A stretch of 40,832 nt of DNA, from NCBI GenBank assembly GCA_000436115.1, contig FR894565.1, forward strand, positions 40,186-81,017. Reading direction: 5' to 3'. This stretch comes from Firmicutes bacterium CAG:534 (GTDB lineage Bacteria; Bacillota; Clostridia; Lachnospirales; Lachnospiraceae). Made by a program: the position numbers and the translations under genes. The notes below the pieces were generated by a model. The model was not told the DNA's origin, ran no database searches, and was given only the letters and a program-made list of their open reading frames with translations. Of the stretch, positions 23,885 to 33,228 are shown piece by piece; the stretch's first letter is position 1, and every line of letters starts with the position of its first letter.

Positions 23885-24242
23885 GCTCTCCCTCCTTTTC
23901 CAAAAGGTGCATGATCTCCTGTCTGTTATATCCTAACTCCTGCATCCTTACAAAAAATTCATGTACCTGTTCCTTTGCTAAATTATTTCTGACTTCCCCG
24001 ATCATATCCATATCCTCCGTTACCACTCTTCCGCTGGTCCGCTGTGCCATTACAAGACCGCTCCTCTCTAACTCAGAGAGCGCCTTCTGCATCGTATTGG
24101 GATTTACGCCTGCCTGCATGGCAAGCTCGCGCACACTGGGAATTTTCTCCCCCGGCTGATAAACCCCGGTTATGATACGCATCTTTATCACCTCAAGAAT
24201 CTGAGTGTAAATAGGTCTGTCAGAATTCAAATTCCATGTCAT
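23877..24242 (-). CDS. GntR-family regulator, YtrA type
   Basis: The 121-residue protein is a winged helix (YTQILEVIKMRIITGVYQPG, then VNPNTMQKALSELERSGLV) with only a short C-terminal dimerisation tail, which marks the YtrA subfamily. YtrA proteins repress their own ABC-transporter operon and are released on cell-envelope stress. A matching inverted repeat overlaps its promoter. Confidence 0.94.
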   Translation of the reverse strand: MTWNLNSDRPIYTQILEVIKMRIITGVYQPGEKIPSVRELAMQAGVNPNTMQKALSELERSGLVMAQRTSGRVVTEDMDMIGEVRNNLAKEQVHEFFVRMQELGYNRQEIMHLLEKEGEHE

Positions 24243-24260
24243 CTGCCTCTTCCTTTCCCT

Positions 24261-24313
24261 GTATTATTGTATTATCTTAATAGTACAATAATACATTTAA
24301 AATCAAATGTCAA
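24261..24313 (-). promoter_or_regulatory. gntR-ABC operon promoter with YtrA-type operator
   Basis: The minus strand has TTGACA (24308-24313), 17 bp, TATTGT (24285-24290). Perfect 11-bp arms GTATTATTGTA (24261-24271) and TACAATAATAC (24284-24294) with a 12-bp gap cover the -10 and start. This suits autorepression by the GntR protein. Confidence 0.85.
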
Positions 24314-24331
24314 GTAAATTGGCATTTTTTC

Positions 24332-24428
24332 CCTCATTTCTGCGCACGCTTTTTGCACATACCGAGTTTGTGTCAAAGTGCGCGCAGACACAAATCTCGC
24401 GATTGAAAAATTTTATTTTTCAATCTTT
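24332..24428 (-). repeat. ~97-bp structured repeat, copy 3 (between lspA and gntR)
   Basis: It is identical to copy 1 over the 97 bp compared. It begins at the lspA stop codon, whose last two bases belong to the repeat, and ends 18 bp before the gntR -35 box. The A-rich flanks (AAAGATT at one end, GAAAAAA at the other) resemble those of copy 1 and suggest an A-run target preference. Confidence 0.92.
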
Positions 24429-24876
24429 ACTTCAAATATCCGATCACGCTGAGCATGGCGCCGATCATAATACAAAAATCACTGATGTTGAAGATCACCC
24501 TTCCAAGGGCCTTAAACGGCACAGGAAAGCTTACATAATCCACTACATATCTGCGTTTGAGCCTGTCATAGGTATTGCTGTAGGCTCCGCCCAGCATCAG
24601 GGTCAGTCCCCATTTTAACAGCCCCTTCCCTGCAAGGGTAAGACTGCCTGCAAAGAGCGCTGTGAGCACAATGGACAGGGCCACGGAAACAGCAGCTACC
24701 ACTCCCTGCCTTTTTTGTCCCATGTTAAGAAAGGCTCCCCGGTTGTGATGGTGCCGCAAAAGCAGCAATCCGCCGCAGAGCTTTTTCTCGCTGCCTTCCT
24801 TTGTTGTCTTTTCGATATGTCCCTTGACCCCGAAATCCAGGCCAAAGATCCCAAGAATTGTTAACAGATACTTCAT
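24427..24876 (-). CDS. lspA: Signal peptidase II (prolipoprotein peptidase)
   Basis: The ~149-residue protein has four hydrophobic helices and both catalytic Asp motifs: GGAYSNTYDRL...YVVDYVSF and VIFNISDFCIM. It removes signal peptides from diacylglyceryl-modified prolipoproteins, such as the DUF3160 and solute-binding lipoproteins coded here. The start at MKYLLTILGI is set by GGAGAGG just upstream; an upstream ATG (24912) lacks support. The C-terminus ends exactly at repeat copy 3. Confidence 0.9.
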   Translation of the reverse strand: MKYLLTILGIFGLDFGVKGHIEKTTKEGSEKKLCGGLLLLRHHHNRGAFLNMGQKRQGVVAAVSVALSIVLTALFAGSLTLAGKGLLKWGLTLMLGGAYSNTYDRLKRRYVVDYVSFPVPFKALGRVIFNISDFCIMIGAMLSVIGYLK

Positions 24877-24951
24877 ATTCCTCTCCGTTTCCAAGATACT
24901 CTGCCCCCTCATCTTTTCTTCATCATATCATAACCTCTCCATTCTTCCAAC

Positions 24952-24983
24952 AAAAAACCGCCTCCGGTTTCCCGGAAGCGGTT
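24952..24983 (-). terminator. Intrinsic terminator of the xylo-oligosaccharide operon
   Basis: AACCGCTTCCGG pairs with CCGGAGGCGGTT around GAAA on the minus strand, followed by TTTT. It lies 24 bp after the solute-binding protein stop. Confidence 0.9.
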
Positions 24984-25007
24984 CTTTCTTGCTATTTTGT
25001 TTTCCTT

Positions 25008-26756
25008 TTATTCGGGAAGCATATCGGTATCGCCGAAGGTTGCTGCCCACTTCTCAGCACGCTCATCCATAATAGCCTGGCCGCCTGAGCTTAAGTAATC
25101 TGCCATTCCATCATCCCAAACCTGATCGAAGCTGTCTACAGATGCAGAAACTGCAGTATCATAAATGATGTCTCTCTTCTCGGAGAGTGCAGGACCCTGT
25201 CCTTCTTCTGCTGCGATGGTGCCAACGTTAACGTTCTTGCCAACCTTCATATCTGTGTTACAGATCTTGTCTGCTACTTCTACCAGTGCAGGATCAATGC
25301 TTGCATAGCTGTATGCTCTTGACTTAACGGTCAGATCTTCATCCTGCAGCTTCATTCCGTTACAGGTCATGGTGTAATCGATATTGAAACCGGAGTTCTG
25401 GATTGCATCTCCTGTTGCTGCAATAATCTCAACAACGCCGCCGTCTAAGGTATTGTGTGTCACACCTTCGTCACCGATCTGCAGATATTCAATATGAGCA
25501 GGATCGCTGATCCAGTCAAGGTACATTAAGGATGCTAAAGGCTCCTCGTTTGTGCTGGGGAAGAACAGCTTACGGTCGATAGGACCGGGTACGAACTTTG
25601 TATGGGTTCCCTTGCTGTCTTCAAAGCAGTCAACTGCTACATACTGTGCTTCCTCGCCAACCATTCTCTGAAGGTTTGCCTGGATGCTGTCCTCACCGTT
25701 TCTGAAAGGATAATCCCAGTTATGTGTGAAGGCTCCTACATAACCAGCCTTCATCATATCATCTTCTGTAGTATCGCCGCTTCCATACAGTGCAAAATCA
25801 CTCCAGATCAGGCCATCATTGTACCACTTGTTCAGAAGCTTAACAGCTTCCTTGGTTCCGTTCTGTGTCAGCTTTCTGTCGTCAAAGCCGTTTACATAGT
25901 ATTCCTTATCGGAAATATCCGGATCGATAAAGGACTCGATCAGAGTTGCTGCTCTCCAGCCCACATCATAGCTCATGGAGTAAGGAACCATCTTATCAGC
26001 GTCAGCGCCAAGCAGAGTATCTGCATTGTCTCTGAAAGCGATCAGCATATCTTCAAATTCCTGCTTGGTGGTAGGCTCCTTTAAGCCTAACTTGTCAAGC
26101 CAGTCCTTACGAACAAAGGTGTTGATTCTGTTGCTGACTGCAAGCTTTCCTTCCAGCGCCCAGATTGTTCCGTTTGCAGGATCCTTATCCCAGTAAATGT
26201 TGGTCTCGCCAAGCCAGTCCCAAAGGTTCGGAAGCAGATCCTTGTAGGTATCTACATACTGTCCGAGATCCAGTACACCGCCCATGTTTGCATAGGTCTG
26301 GATGGTAGGATAATCGTAGGTATAGCATACGTCCGGTGCATCGCCTGCTGCCAGAAGGTTGTTGATCTGCTCTACCTCAGTCCAACGGGGAACTGCTACG
26401 AATTCAACCTCTACATTGTGATCCTCCAGCATTCCCTTTTTGATGTACTCTGTGTACATGTTGTTGGTCGGATCGGAACCGCCGTCATTTCCACGGTCGT
26501 ACACTTCTACTATGATCTTTCTTGTTTCTACAAACTTGCCGTCTACTACTTCGCCGTTTGTAGGATCTGCAGCTGTATCTGCTTCAGCTGCCTGTGTGTC
26601 ATCCCCTGATGTCTCTGCTTGTGTTGTGTCTTGTGTTGTGTCTTCTGTTGTTTCGGCTGCCGGAGCATCGCTGCTCTCACTGCTGCTTCCTCCGCAAGCT
26701 GCCAGTGACAAGGTCATTGCAGTTGCCAAAACAAGTGCTAAAATTTTTTTCTTCAC
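25008..26756 (-). CDS. Extracellular sugar-binding lipoprotein (CUT1, YtcQ/LipO-like)
   Basis: The 582-residue protein starts at GTG (GGGAGG seven bases upstream) with a lipoprotein signal ending LSLAACGGSS. An acidic Thr/Glu linker follows, then a family 1 solute-binding domain (NLLAAGDAPDVCYTYDYPTI, YDVGWRAATL). Such large YtcQ-type proteins bind oligosaccharides of plant cell walls. It follows two LplB/LplC-type permeases, and the operon's glycosidases point to (4-O-methyl)glucuronoxylo-oligosaccharides as ligand. No ATPase gene is present; these importers usually use a shared MsmK-like ATPase. Confidence 0.93.
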   Translation of the reverse strand: MKKKILALVLATAMTLSLAACGGSSSESSDAPAAETTEDTTQDTTQAETSGDDTQAAEADTAADPTNGEVVDGKFVETRKIIVEVYDRGNDGGSDPTNNMYTEYIKKGMLEDHNVEVEFVAVPRWTEVEQINNLLAAGDAPDVCYTYDYPTIQTYANMGGVLDLGQYVDTYKDLLPNLWDWLGETNIYWDKDPANGTIWALEGKLAVSNRINTFVRKDWLDKLGLKEPTTKQEFEDMLIAFRDNADTLLGADADKMVPYSMSYDVGWRAATLIESFIDPDISDKEYYVNGFDDRKLTQNGTKEAVKLLNKWYNDGLIWSDFALYGSGDTTEDDMMKAGYVGAFTHNWDYPFRNGEDSIQANLQRMVGEEAQYVAVDCFEDSKGTHTKFVPGPIDRKLFFPSTNEEPLASLMYLDWISDPAHIEYLQIGDEGVTHNTLDGGVVEIIAATGDAIQNSGFNIDYTMTCNGMKLQDEDLTVKSRAYSYASIDPALVEVADKICNTDMKVGKNVNVGTIAAEEGQGPALSEKRDIIYDTAVSASVDSFDQVWDDGMADYLSSGGQAIMDERAEKWAATFGDTDMLPE

Positions 26757-26818
26757 CCTAATACCTCCCTATTGTGATGAATGTGTTTAGTGTATTGAAT
26801 GAACAGAGTTTCCTCTGC

Positions 26819-27688
26819 TTATTCCTTGACTGCTCCTACCGTCACGCCATGGATAAAGTATTTCTGGAGCCATGGATAGATCAGCAGAATGGGTACGGTA
26901 GAGAACATAACGATGGCTGCCTTTAAGGACTCGGAAAGTCCCGGTGTGGAAAAGCCTTCCTGCGTTGCCACCTCTACCTGATTGATATTGTTCAAAATGT
27001 TGTATAACAGAAGCTGTAACGGATAGTAATCCTTATTGTTCATAAACATCAAGGCATCGGAATAACCGTTCCATCTTCCTACGGCGTAAAACAGCGCCAG
27101 CGTTGCAAATACCGGTTTGGAAAGCGGTACATAAATACTGGTCAGGATCTTGATAAAGCTTGCACCGTCAATCTCCGCCGACTCCCGAAGGCTGTCCGGA
27201 ATGCCGTAGAAAAAGCTTCTCATGATGATCATGTTATAAACACTCAGACAGCTGGGCACGATCAATACCAGCGGCTGGTTCAGCAGACCAAGCTGTTTCA
27301 TCAGCAGGTAGTTAGGAATGGTACCTGCATTGAAAAACATGGTGATCGTAATGATAATATTGAATAAAGACCGTCCCTTTAAGTTTTCAAAGATCAAAGG
27401 ATATGCACAAAGCGTTGTCATTGTCAGGGAAAACACCGTGCAGACAATGGTCAGAAATACTGTCCAGAAAAACGCCTTTATGTACTTAATGTCCCCCAAT
27501 ACCATGGAATAAGCGCTGACGCTCCAGCCCTTTGGCCACAAATAAACCTCGCGTTTAATTAAGAACTCCGAGCTGCTCAAGGATCTGGCCAGCAGGTTCA
27601 GCATGGGAAGAAGACATACGATACTGACCAGTACACAGATCAGCACAAAGATCCAGTCTCCAAGCTTTGCAGATTTTGATTTAATCAT
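26819..27688 (-). CDS. CUT1 sugar ABC permease, LplC/YtcP type
   Basis: The 289-residue protein has six predicted helices. The MalG-type cytosolic coupling loop reads PDSLRESAEIDGASFIKILT, with the family C-terminus WLQKYFIHGVTVGAVKE. It is one half of the sugar channel, paired with the LplB-type permease 20 bp upstream. GGAGGG precedes the start. Confidence 0.95.
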   Translation of the reverse strand: MIKSKSAKLGDWIFVLICVLVSIVCLLPMLNLLARSLSSSEFLIKREVYLWPKGWSVSAYSMVLGDIKYIKAFFWTVFLTIVCTVFSLTMTTLCAYPLIFENLKGRSLFNIIITITMFFNAGTIPNYLLMKQLGLLNQPLVLIVPSCLSVYNMIIMRSFFYGIPDSLRESAEIDGASFIKILTSIYVPLSKPVFATLALFYAVGRWNGYSDALMFMNNKDYYPLQLLLYNILNNINQVEVATQEGFSTPGLSESLKAAIVMFSTVPILLIYPWLQKYFIHGVTVGAVKE

Positions 27689-27708
27689 TTTCCATCCCTC
27701 CTATCCGG

Positions 27709-28662
27709 TTACCATATTCCACGCTCGCCAAGCTTTCTGGAAATCCAGTTTGCAAGGAGCAGGAAGAATACACAGATAATAGACTGGAAAAAGCCTACTG
27801 CTGTTGTCAACGAGAACTGCAGACCCTTAATACCGTTTTTGTAAACAAAGGTGGAAATAACGTTTGCCACATCCATTACCAGCTTGTTCTGCAATGCAAA
27901 CGGTCTGTCGAAGCCGCTTCCTAAAATATTGCCCAGGTTCATGATAAGGAGCACTACGATGGTAGGCTTGATCCCCGGCAGTGTAATGTGCCACATCTTT
28001 TTAAATCTGCCTGCACCGTCCACGGAAGCTGCCTCGTAAAGTTCCGGGTTAATCCCGGCAATGGCTGCAAGGTAAACGATGGAGTTCCATCCAAAGCTCT
28101 GCCATACTCCCAGGAAAATATAGGTTGCCACCCAGTGCTTGGAATCATTCAGGAACGGAATTGCTTCCACTCCGAACTTTGCAAGAACCATGTTTACAAG
28201 TCCTGTAGAAGGAGCAAAAAGCTGTAATGCCAGACCGTAAATGATGACCCAAGAAAGGAAGTGGGGCATGTAAGCAATGGTCTGTACCACTCTCTTAAAG
28301 CGCTTAAATACAAGCTCGTTCAAAATCAGTGCAAAAATAATCGGCGCCGGAAAGCCTATGATCAGATCCAGCAGATTTAAAAACAGCGTATTTCTCAGAG
28401 CATACAAAAAGTCTCTGTTTTGAAATGCCTTGATAAAATACTCAAATCCGTGGTTGTCTGCCCATGGAAGCTTCCATACGCTTTCTACGATACTGTACTT
28501 CTTAAATGCGATCTGAATATATACCATCGGTACATATTTGAAGATCAGCAGGTAAAGCATGGGCAAGATCAAAAGCAGGTAAAGCTGCCAGTATCTTTTC
28601 AGATACACCTTGGTGCTTTTCTTTTGCCCGGTGGCTGGTTTTAAGGTTTTTTCCTTAGCCAT
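27709..28662 (-). CDS. CUT1 sugar ABC permease, LplB/YteP type
   Basis: The 317-residue protein has a cytosolic basic N-terminus and six helices. Its coupling loop is NPELYEAASVDGAGRFKKMW and it ends SRKLGERGIW, typical of LplB. GGGAGG precedes the start. It is third in the GH3-GH67-permease-permease-binding protein operon. Confidence 0.95.
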   Translation of the reverse strand: MAKEKTLKPATGQKKSTKVYLKRYWQLYLLLILPMLYLLIFKYVPMVYIQIAFKKYSIVESVWKLPWADNHGFEYFIKAFQNRDFLYALRNTLFLNLLDLIIGFPAPIIFALILNELVFKRFKRVVQTIAYMPHFLSWVIIYGLALQLFAPSTGLVNMVLAKFGVEAIPFLNDSKHWVATYIFLGVWQSFGWNSIVYLAAIAGINPELYEAASVDGAGRFKKMWHITLPGIKPTIVVLLIMNLGNILGSGFDRPFALQNKLVMDVANVISTFVYKNGIKGLQFSLTTAVGFFQSIICVFFLLLANWISRKLGERGIW

Positions 28663-28700
28663 GATATAACACCTCCCAAATCCCTTCCTATTCCCTTTAT

Positions 28701-30683
28701 TTAGTAAATCTTTCTCCCCTTCTCATCAGGTATGCCTGTTTTGCGGTAGAAGTAGGTATTGATCTGATCACGCCATTCCCTGGAATGCTCCTTCTGGTGA
28801 GCAAATCTTTGAGCCATCCGTTCATATTGCTTTTCGGGCAGCTTCCCTTTTAGCTCCTCAAACCTTCTTACCATTTCATCCACTAACGCAACCCCATCAA
28901 AATGCGTGTCGTAGATATGCTGTAAAATGGTTTTTCCGCTTTGTAATCGATACTCATAAGGCATATGGTGAAAGAAAAGTAAAAGCTCTTCCGGACATTT
29001 TTCCGGATTATCATATAAAGAAGCATTGGGCTCTCTGTAAAGCCCTGCATAACCTGTTCCGTTATGGCTTCTGTCAACGCCGATTCCCAAATGATCCGCT
29101 CTGTGATAGGTACCCCATCTGTCATACTCATACCCATCTACATTAGGACCGTAATGATAATTGGGATTTACCATCCAGCCAATTCCCAAAGGCGCTGTAT
29201 AGCTTTCATATGCAGGCCAGGAATTCATCAGGATAAACAACAGATTATCCATTACCTGTGGATCTGATCCAAAGGTAAGCCTAATCCACTCCCTTGCGAT
29301 CTGTTCTGCCGAAAGCTGCGGTTCAAAGGCGAGCCGTCCAAACCCGTACAGATTTGCCGCCGCCAGATCATGTCCCGTCCAGTTTTCATCATTTCCCGTA
29401 TTGGCCACTGCCGCAATTCCGCATTTTGTCTGGCCAAAGGTCTTTCCCGAGATCAGATCCAGCACGCTGTCATCCTTTTCCCGGCAATAAGTACGAAACT
29501 CCAGAACTTCCTTAAACATGGGGATCAGATAGCAGACATGACGCTGCTGCCCCGTATATTCCTGTGCGATCTGCACCTCTAACATCTGATTGGTCTTTTC
29601 CAGTCCTCCGAAAAGAGGATGCACCGGCTCTCTTACCTGAAAATCCATGGGCCCGTTTTTGATCTGAAGAATAACATTATCCCTGAACTGGCCATCCAGA
29701 CCGATAAAATTGTCATAACCGGATCTTGCCCTGTCTGTCTTTCGGTCTCTCCAGTCCTGCTTGCAGTTGTAAACAAAGCATCTCCAAATGATCAGACCTC
29801 CATAGGGCTCGATCGCCTCTGCCAGCATATTGGCTCCCTGGGCATGGGTTCTTCCGTAAGTAAAGGGCCCTGGCCGTCCTTCTGAATCTGCCTTGATCAG
29901 AAAACCGCCCAGCCCGGGAACTGCGGCATAAACCTGCTGCATACGTTCCTTCCACCAGCGGATCACCTGCTCATCCAGGGGATCTGCCCCGGGCAGGCCG
30001 GAAATTTCCATAGGCGCTGCATAATTTAAAGATAAAAACAGCTTGATCCCGTATTCTGCCAGGATTTCTGAAAGAATACGAAGCTTCTCAAAGTATCTGT
30101 CTGTGATCAGATCTGTAGCGGCATCCTTTACGTTTACATTATTAATAACCGTTCCGTTGATGCCTACCGACGCTAAAAGCCGTGCATAGGTTCTGATCCT
30201 GTCATCTACCAGGATCTCATTCTTTTCAAAAAAGAAGGAATTCCCGGAATAGCCCCGTTCAATGCTGCCATCCATATTGTCCCAATGGTTCAGCATTCTA
30301 AGGGGGATCGCAGGACTTTTTTCAATGGAAAGCTCCTGCGTCTGTGTCCCAAGGGAAAGCTGTCTGATCAGTTCAAAGCAGCCGTATAGGATCCCATTTT
30401 CATCGGATGCTTCCACAGCCACCTTTTCCCCATTGCCGGAAATTTTGTACCCTTCCGGGTGAAATCCCGGCCTCAGGGAAAGACTGATCACCTCTGCCCC
30501 CTCATCCTGATTGAGGTCTAAGTACAACACAGGTTTCTTTCCTGTCATTTGGGCAATCGCTGCCTGCAGCTCACGGGCTGCATTTTCCATGATCCTGCTT
30601 CCTTCCGGATATACGATCCGCTTAAAGCACTGTGCACCGGGCTTATCTTTTTGAACGTTCAGCCACATCTGCTCGAAACCCAT
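28701..30683 (-). CDS. GH67 alpha-glucuronidase
   Basis: The 660-residue protein has no signal peptide and acts in the cytosol, removing (4-O-methyl)glucuronic acid from the non-reducing end of imported xylo-oligosaccharides. Expected catalytic residues are seen: the acid Glu268 in KADSEGRPGP, and Asp347 and Glu352 in GPMDFQVREPVHPLFG. The N-terminal ~120 residues are the GH67 beta-sandwich, followed by a TIM barrel and a helical C-terminus. I start it at MGFEQMWLN, preceded by GAGGAGG; it lies 19 bp after the GH3 stop. Confidence 0.96.
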   Translation of the reverse strand: MGFEQMWLNVQKDKPGAQCFKRIVYPEGSRIMENAARELQAAIAQMTGKKPVLYLDLNQDEGAEVISLSLRPGFHPEGYKISGNGEKVAVEASDENGILYGCFELIRQLSLGTQTQELSIEKSPAIPLRMLNHWDNMDGSIERGYSGNSFFFEKNEILVDDRIRTYARLLASVGINGTVINNVNVKDAATDLITDRYFEKLRILSEILAEYGIKLFLSLNYAAPMEISGLPGADPLDEQVIRWWKERMQQVYAAVPGLGGFLIKADSEGRPGPFTYGRTHAQGANMLAEAIEPYGGLIIWRCFVYNCKQDWRDRKTDRARSGYDNFIGLDGQFRDNVILQIKNGPMDFQVREPVHPLFGGLEKTNQMLEVQIAQEYTGQQRHVCYLIPMFKEVLEFRTYCREKDDSVLDLISGKTFGQTKCGIAAVANTGNDENWTGHDLAAANLYGFGRLAFEPQLSAEQIAREWIRLTFGSDPQVMDNLLFILMNSWPAYESYTAPLGIGWMVNPNYHYGPNVDGYEYDRWGTYHRADHLGIGVDRSHNGTGYAGLYREPNASLYDNPEKCPEELLLFFHHMPYEYRLQSGKTILQHIYDTHFDGVALVDEMVRRFEELKGKLPEKQYERMAQRFAHQKEHSREWRDQINTYFYRKTGIPDEKGRKIY

Positions 30684-30702
30684 GTTGTCCCCTCCTCGCT
30701 TT

Positions 30703-32856
30703 TTACAAAAGGTATTCACAGCCTGCAGTAACCCCCATTACTGCCACCTTCCTGCCGGTCAGCTCTTCGCTTCTTGCCTCAGGCTGGCTGCCGCCGATGG
30801 ATACCAGATAATTTCCTTTTTGTACTCTGAACACTGCCTGCTCATCATATAAGCCAAAGGCATTCAAAGGCAGTTTTACTTGGATGTCCCTGCTTTCTCC
30901 CGCCTTAAGGGTTACTTTCTTGATCCCCTTAAGCTGTGCGTTGGGTGTTCCCTCACGGTCAGCCTTTACATAAACCTGAACCGTTTCCGTTCCCTCTCTG
31001 CTGCCGGTGTTTGTCAGTGTTGCCGAAACAACAATTCCATCCTCCGAAAGCTCCGTTCCCGAAAGCTTTGCATCCGAATAAGTAAATTCTGTATAAGACA
31101 GTCCATATCCAAAAGGATACAGCGCTTCATTCTTCATATACCTGTAGGTTCTGTCCTTCATGGCATAGTCTGTAAATTCAGGAAGCTCCTCTGTGGTACG
31201 GTAGAAGGTTACCGGAAGTCTTCCCTCCGGGTTTTTATCTCCAAACAGAACCTCTGCAATGGCCTTGCCGCCCATTGCTCCGGGATACCAGCCCTGAATG
31301 ATGGCAGGAACATGTTCCTGCGCCCAGCCTACTGCCAGTGCGCTTCCCGACAGAAGTATCAGTACCACGGGCTTACCGCTTGCATAGGCGGTTTCCAGAA
31401 CCTCCTGCTGCATACCGGGAAGGTTTAAGTTTGGCTTGTCACCGCTGGCATACTGATTGCCCTCATCGCCCTCTTCTCCTTCCAGTCCCGGGTCAAGGCC
31501 CAGACAAAGGATCACAACGTCGCTTGCTTCGCAGACACCCTTCACCTCTGAGATCCTGTCATGTCCCTTGCTCAGGTTGCTGATGCTTTCCTTATATAAA
31601 TGACAGCCTTCTGATAGCAGAACTCTGACATCCTCTCCTACATAATCCTGAATTCCCTCTGATATGGTATAGTATCTGGAGGCGGTTCCTTCATAATTTC
31701 CTACCAGCGCTCTTCTGTTATCTGCATTAGGCCCGATAATTCCGATAGTCTTCAGCTTGGATTTATCAAGAGGAAGCAGGCCGTTCTCGTTCTTAAGAAG
31801 GGTGATGCACTTTCTGGATGCTTCCAGGTTCAGTTCCTTCATTTCCTTGCTGTCCACAACGGTAAACGGGATCTTGTCAAAGGGAGTGGCATCCTTGCCG
31901 TCAAACACGCCAAGCTTCATTCTGGTGGTAAACAGATTTACCAGCGCCTCATCCACTCTTTCTTCTGAGATCATTCCCTGCTTTACTGCTTCTGCCACAT
32001 AGGCAAATAACTGTCCGCAGTTCAGGTCGCAGCCGTTTGACACTGCCATTGCCACGGATTCCAGAGGCCCGCTGGTAACTCCATGCCCGTTGTGGAAATC
32101 CTGGATAGCCCAGCAGTCTGAAACCACATGTCCTTCAAAGCCCCATTCCTCTCTTAATATATCCTTCAAAAGGGTTTTGCTTCCGCAGCAGGGCTCCCCG
32201 TTGGTTCTGTTGTAAGCCCCCATAACTGCCTCCACCTTTCCCTCCTGCACACATGCCTTAAATGCCGGAAGATAGGTTTCATACAGATCCTGCTTATTCA
32301 CTACGGCGTTAAAGCTGTGGCGCAGGTCTTCGGGACCGCTATGTACTGCAAAATGCTTTGCGCAGGCAGCTGTCTTTAAGTAATTCTCATCATGTCCCTG
32401 AAGTCCTTCCAGGTATCTGACGCCAAGCCTTGATGTCAGATGCGGATCCTCTCCAAAGGTCTCATGGCCTCTTCCCCACCTGGGATCCCTGAAAATATTG
32501 ACATTGGGTGACCAGAAGGTCAGTCCCTTATAAATATCCGTGTCATCAAATTTCTGCTGCATATTAAATTTGGCGCGTCCCTCCGTGGACACTGCATCTC
32601 CAACCTTTTCCAGAAAATCCTCGTCAAAGGTGGCTGCCAATGAAATCGCCTGCGGAAATACGGTAGCCACGCCGGCTCTTGCTACGCCGTGCAGCGCTTC
32701 ATTCCACCAGTTATAGGCTTTGATGTTCAGCCTCTTGATCTCCGGAGCTCCGTTTAACATTTGAAATGCTTTTTCCTCCAGAGTCATCTGGGATACCAGT
32801 TCTTTGGCACGCTCTCTGAATTTTTCTATTTTTTCTTTATTTCTGACAAGTTCCAT
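30703..32856 (-). CDS. GH3 beta-xylosidase/beta-glucosidase-type glycosidase
   Basis: The 717-residue protein has the GH3 N-terminal barrel with the nucleophile Asp247 in VVSDCWAIQDF and the substrate-binding KHF (AACAKHFAVH). The (alpha/beta)6 sandwich follows (DVVILCLGLDPGLEGEEGD) and a C-terminal FnIII-like domain ends it (VSATLTNTGSREGTETVQVY). No signal peptide is present. Close relatives are exo-xylosidases and arabinosidases. Being first in an operon with GH67, it most likely splits xylo-oligosaccharides to xylose. The start MELVRNKEK has GGGAG nine bases upstream. Confidence 0.93.
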   Translation of the reverse strand: MELVRNKEKIEKFRERAKELVSQMTLEEKAFQMLNGAPEIKRLNIKAYNWWNEALHGVARAGVATVFPQAISLAATFDEDFLEKVGDAVSTEGRAKFNMQQKFDDTDIYKGLTFWSPNVNIFRDPRWGRGHETFGEDPHLTSRLGVRYLEGLQGHDENYLKTAACAKHFAVHSGPEDLRHSFNAVVNKQDLYETYLPAFKACVQEGKVEAVMGAYNRTNGEPCCGSKTLLKDILREEWGFEGHVVSDCWAIQDFHNGHGVTSGPLESVAMAVSNGCDLNCGQLFAYVAEAVKQGMISEERVDEALVNLFTTRMKLGVFDGKDATPFDKIPFTVVDSKEMKELNLEASRKCITLLKNENGLLPLDKSKLKTIGIIGPNADNRRALVGNYEGTASRYYTISEGIQDYVGEDVRVLLSEGCHLYKESISNLSKGHDRISEVKGVCEASDVVILCLGLDPGLEGEEGDEGNQYASGDKPNLNLPGMQQEVLETAYASGKPVVLILLSGSALAVGWAQEHVPAIIQGWYPGAMGGKAIAEVLFGDKNPEGRLPVTFYRTTEELPEFTDYAMKDRTYRYMKNEALYPFGYGLSYTEFTYSDAKLSGTELSEDGIVVSATLTNTGSREGTETVQVYVKADREGTPNAQLKGIKKVTLKAGESRDIQVKLPLNAFGLYDEQAVFRVQKGNYLVSIGGSQPEARSEELTGRKVAVMGVTAGCEYLL

Positions 32857-32915
32857 AAGTTTTTTCTCCCTGACCATTTAGATAAATTGTACATTTTTCC
32901 CCCTTGCATAACTGA

Positions 32916-32921
32916 ATTATA
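32916..32921 (-). promoter_or_regulatory. -10 box of the xylo-oligosaccharide operon
   Basis: TATAAT on the minus strand, ~60 bp before the GH3 start, without a recognisable -35 at 17 bp. A weak -35 fits dependence on the divergent AraC activator. Confidence 0.5.
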
Positions 32922-33166
32922 TTTCACTTTGCCAGCTTTTTCTCCTTATATCTTGTTTTTATCTGGTCAGATATTGCTAAAGTTTACATTTTGACACTTT
33001 TTGATCAGGGGTTTTTTTTACGCTTTCCCGGTATATAAATGCAAAATCCTTTTATTTTCCGCTAATTTATTGCCATTTTTCTTGTTTTTTTGACATTTTA
33101 TCCCTTCAAGCAGTGCATATTGTATTCTTTTTTCATAAATAGCGGTAGCAAATTTTGATTTGTAGC

Positions 33167-33195
33167 TTGTCAAATATTGAGATTAGAATTATGAT
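33167..33195 (+). promoter_or_regulatory. Promoter of the AraC regulator gene
   Basis: TTGTCA (33167-33172), 17 bp, TATGAT (33190-33195), ~34 bp before the start at 33229. Confidence 0.75.
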
Positions 33196-33228
33196 AAAGA
33201 TAAATCTGTGCGCGGAATGGGGATTCTT

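Larger units (their letters stand above)
32857..33228. other. Divergent AT-rich control region between GH3 and araC-type genes
   Basis: The 372-bp gap carries the promoters of both operons and is AT-rich. I see no RNA gene or clear palindrome. AraC-type direct repeats may be present but I cannot define them by eye. Confidence 0.5.
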
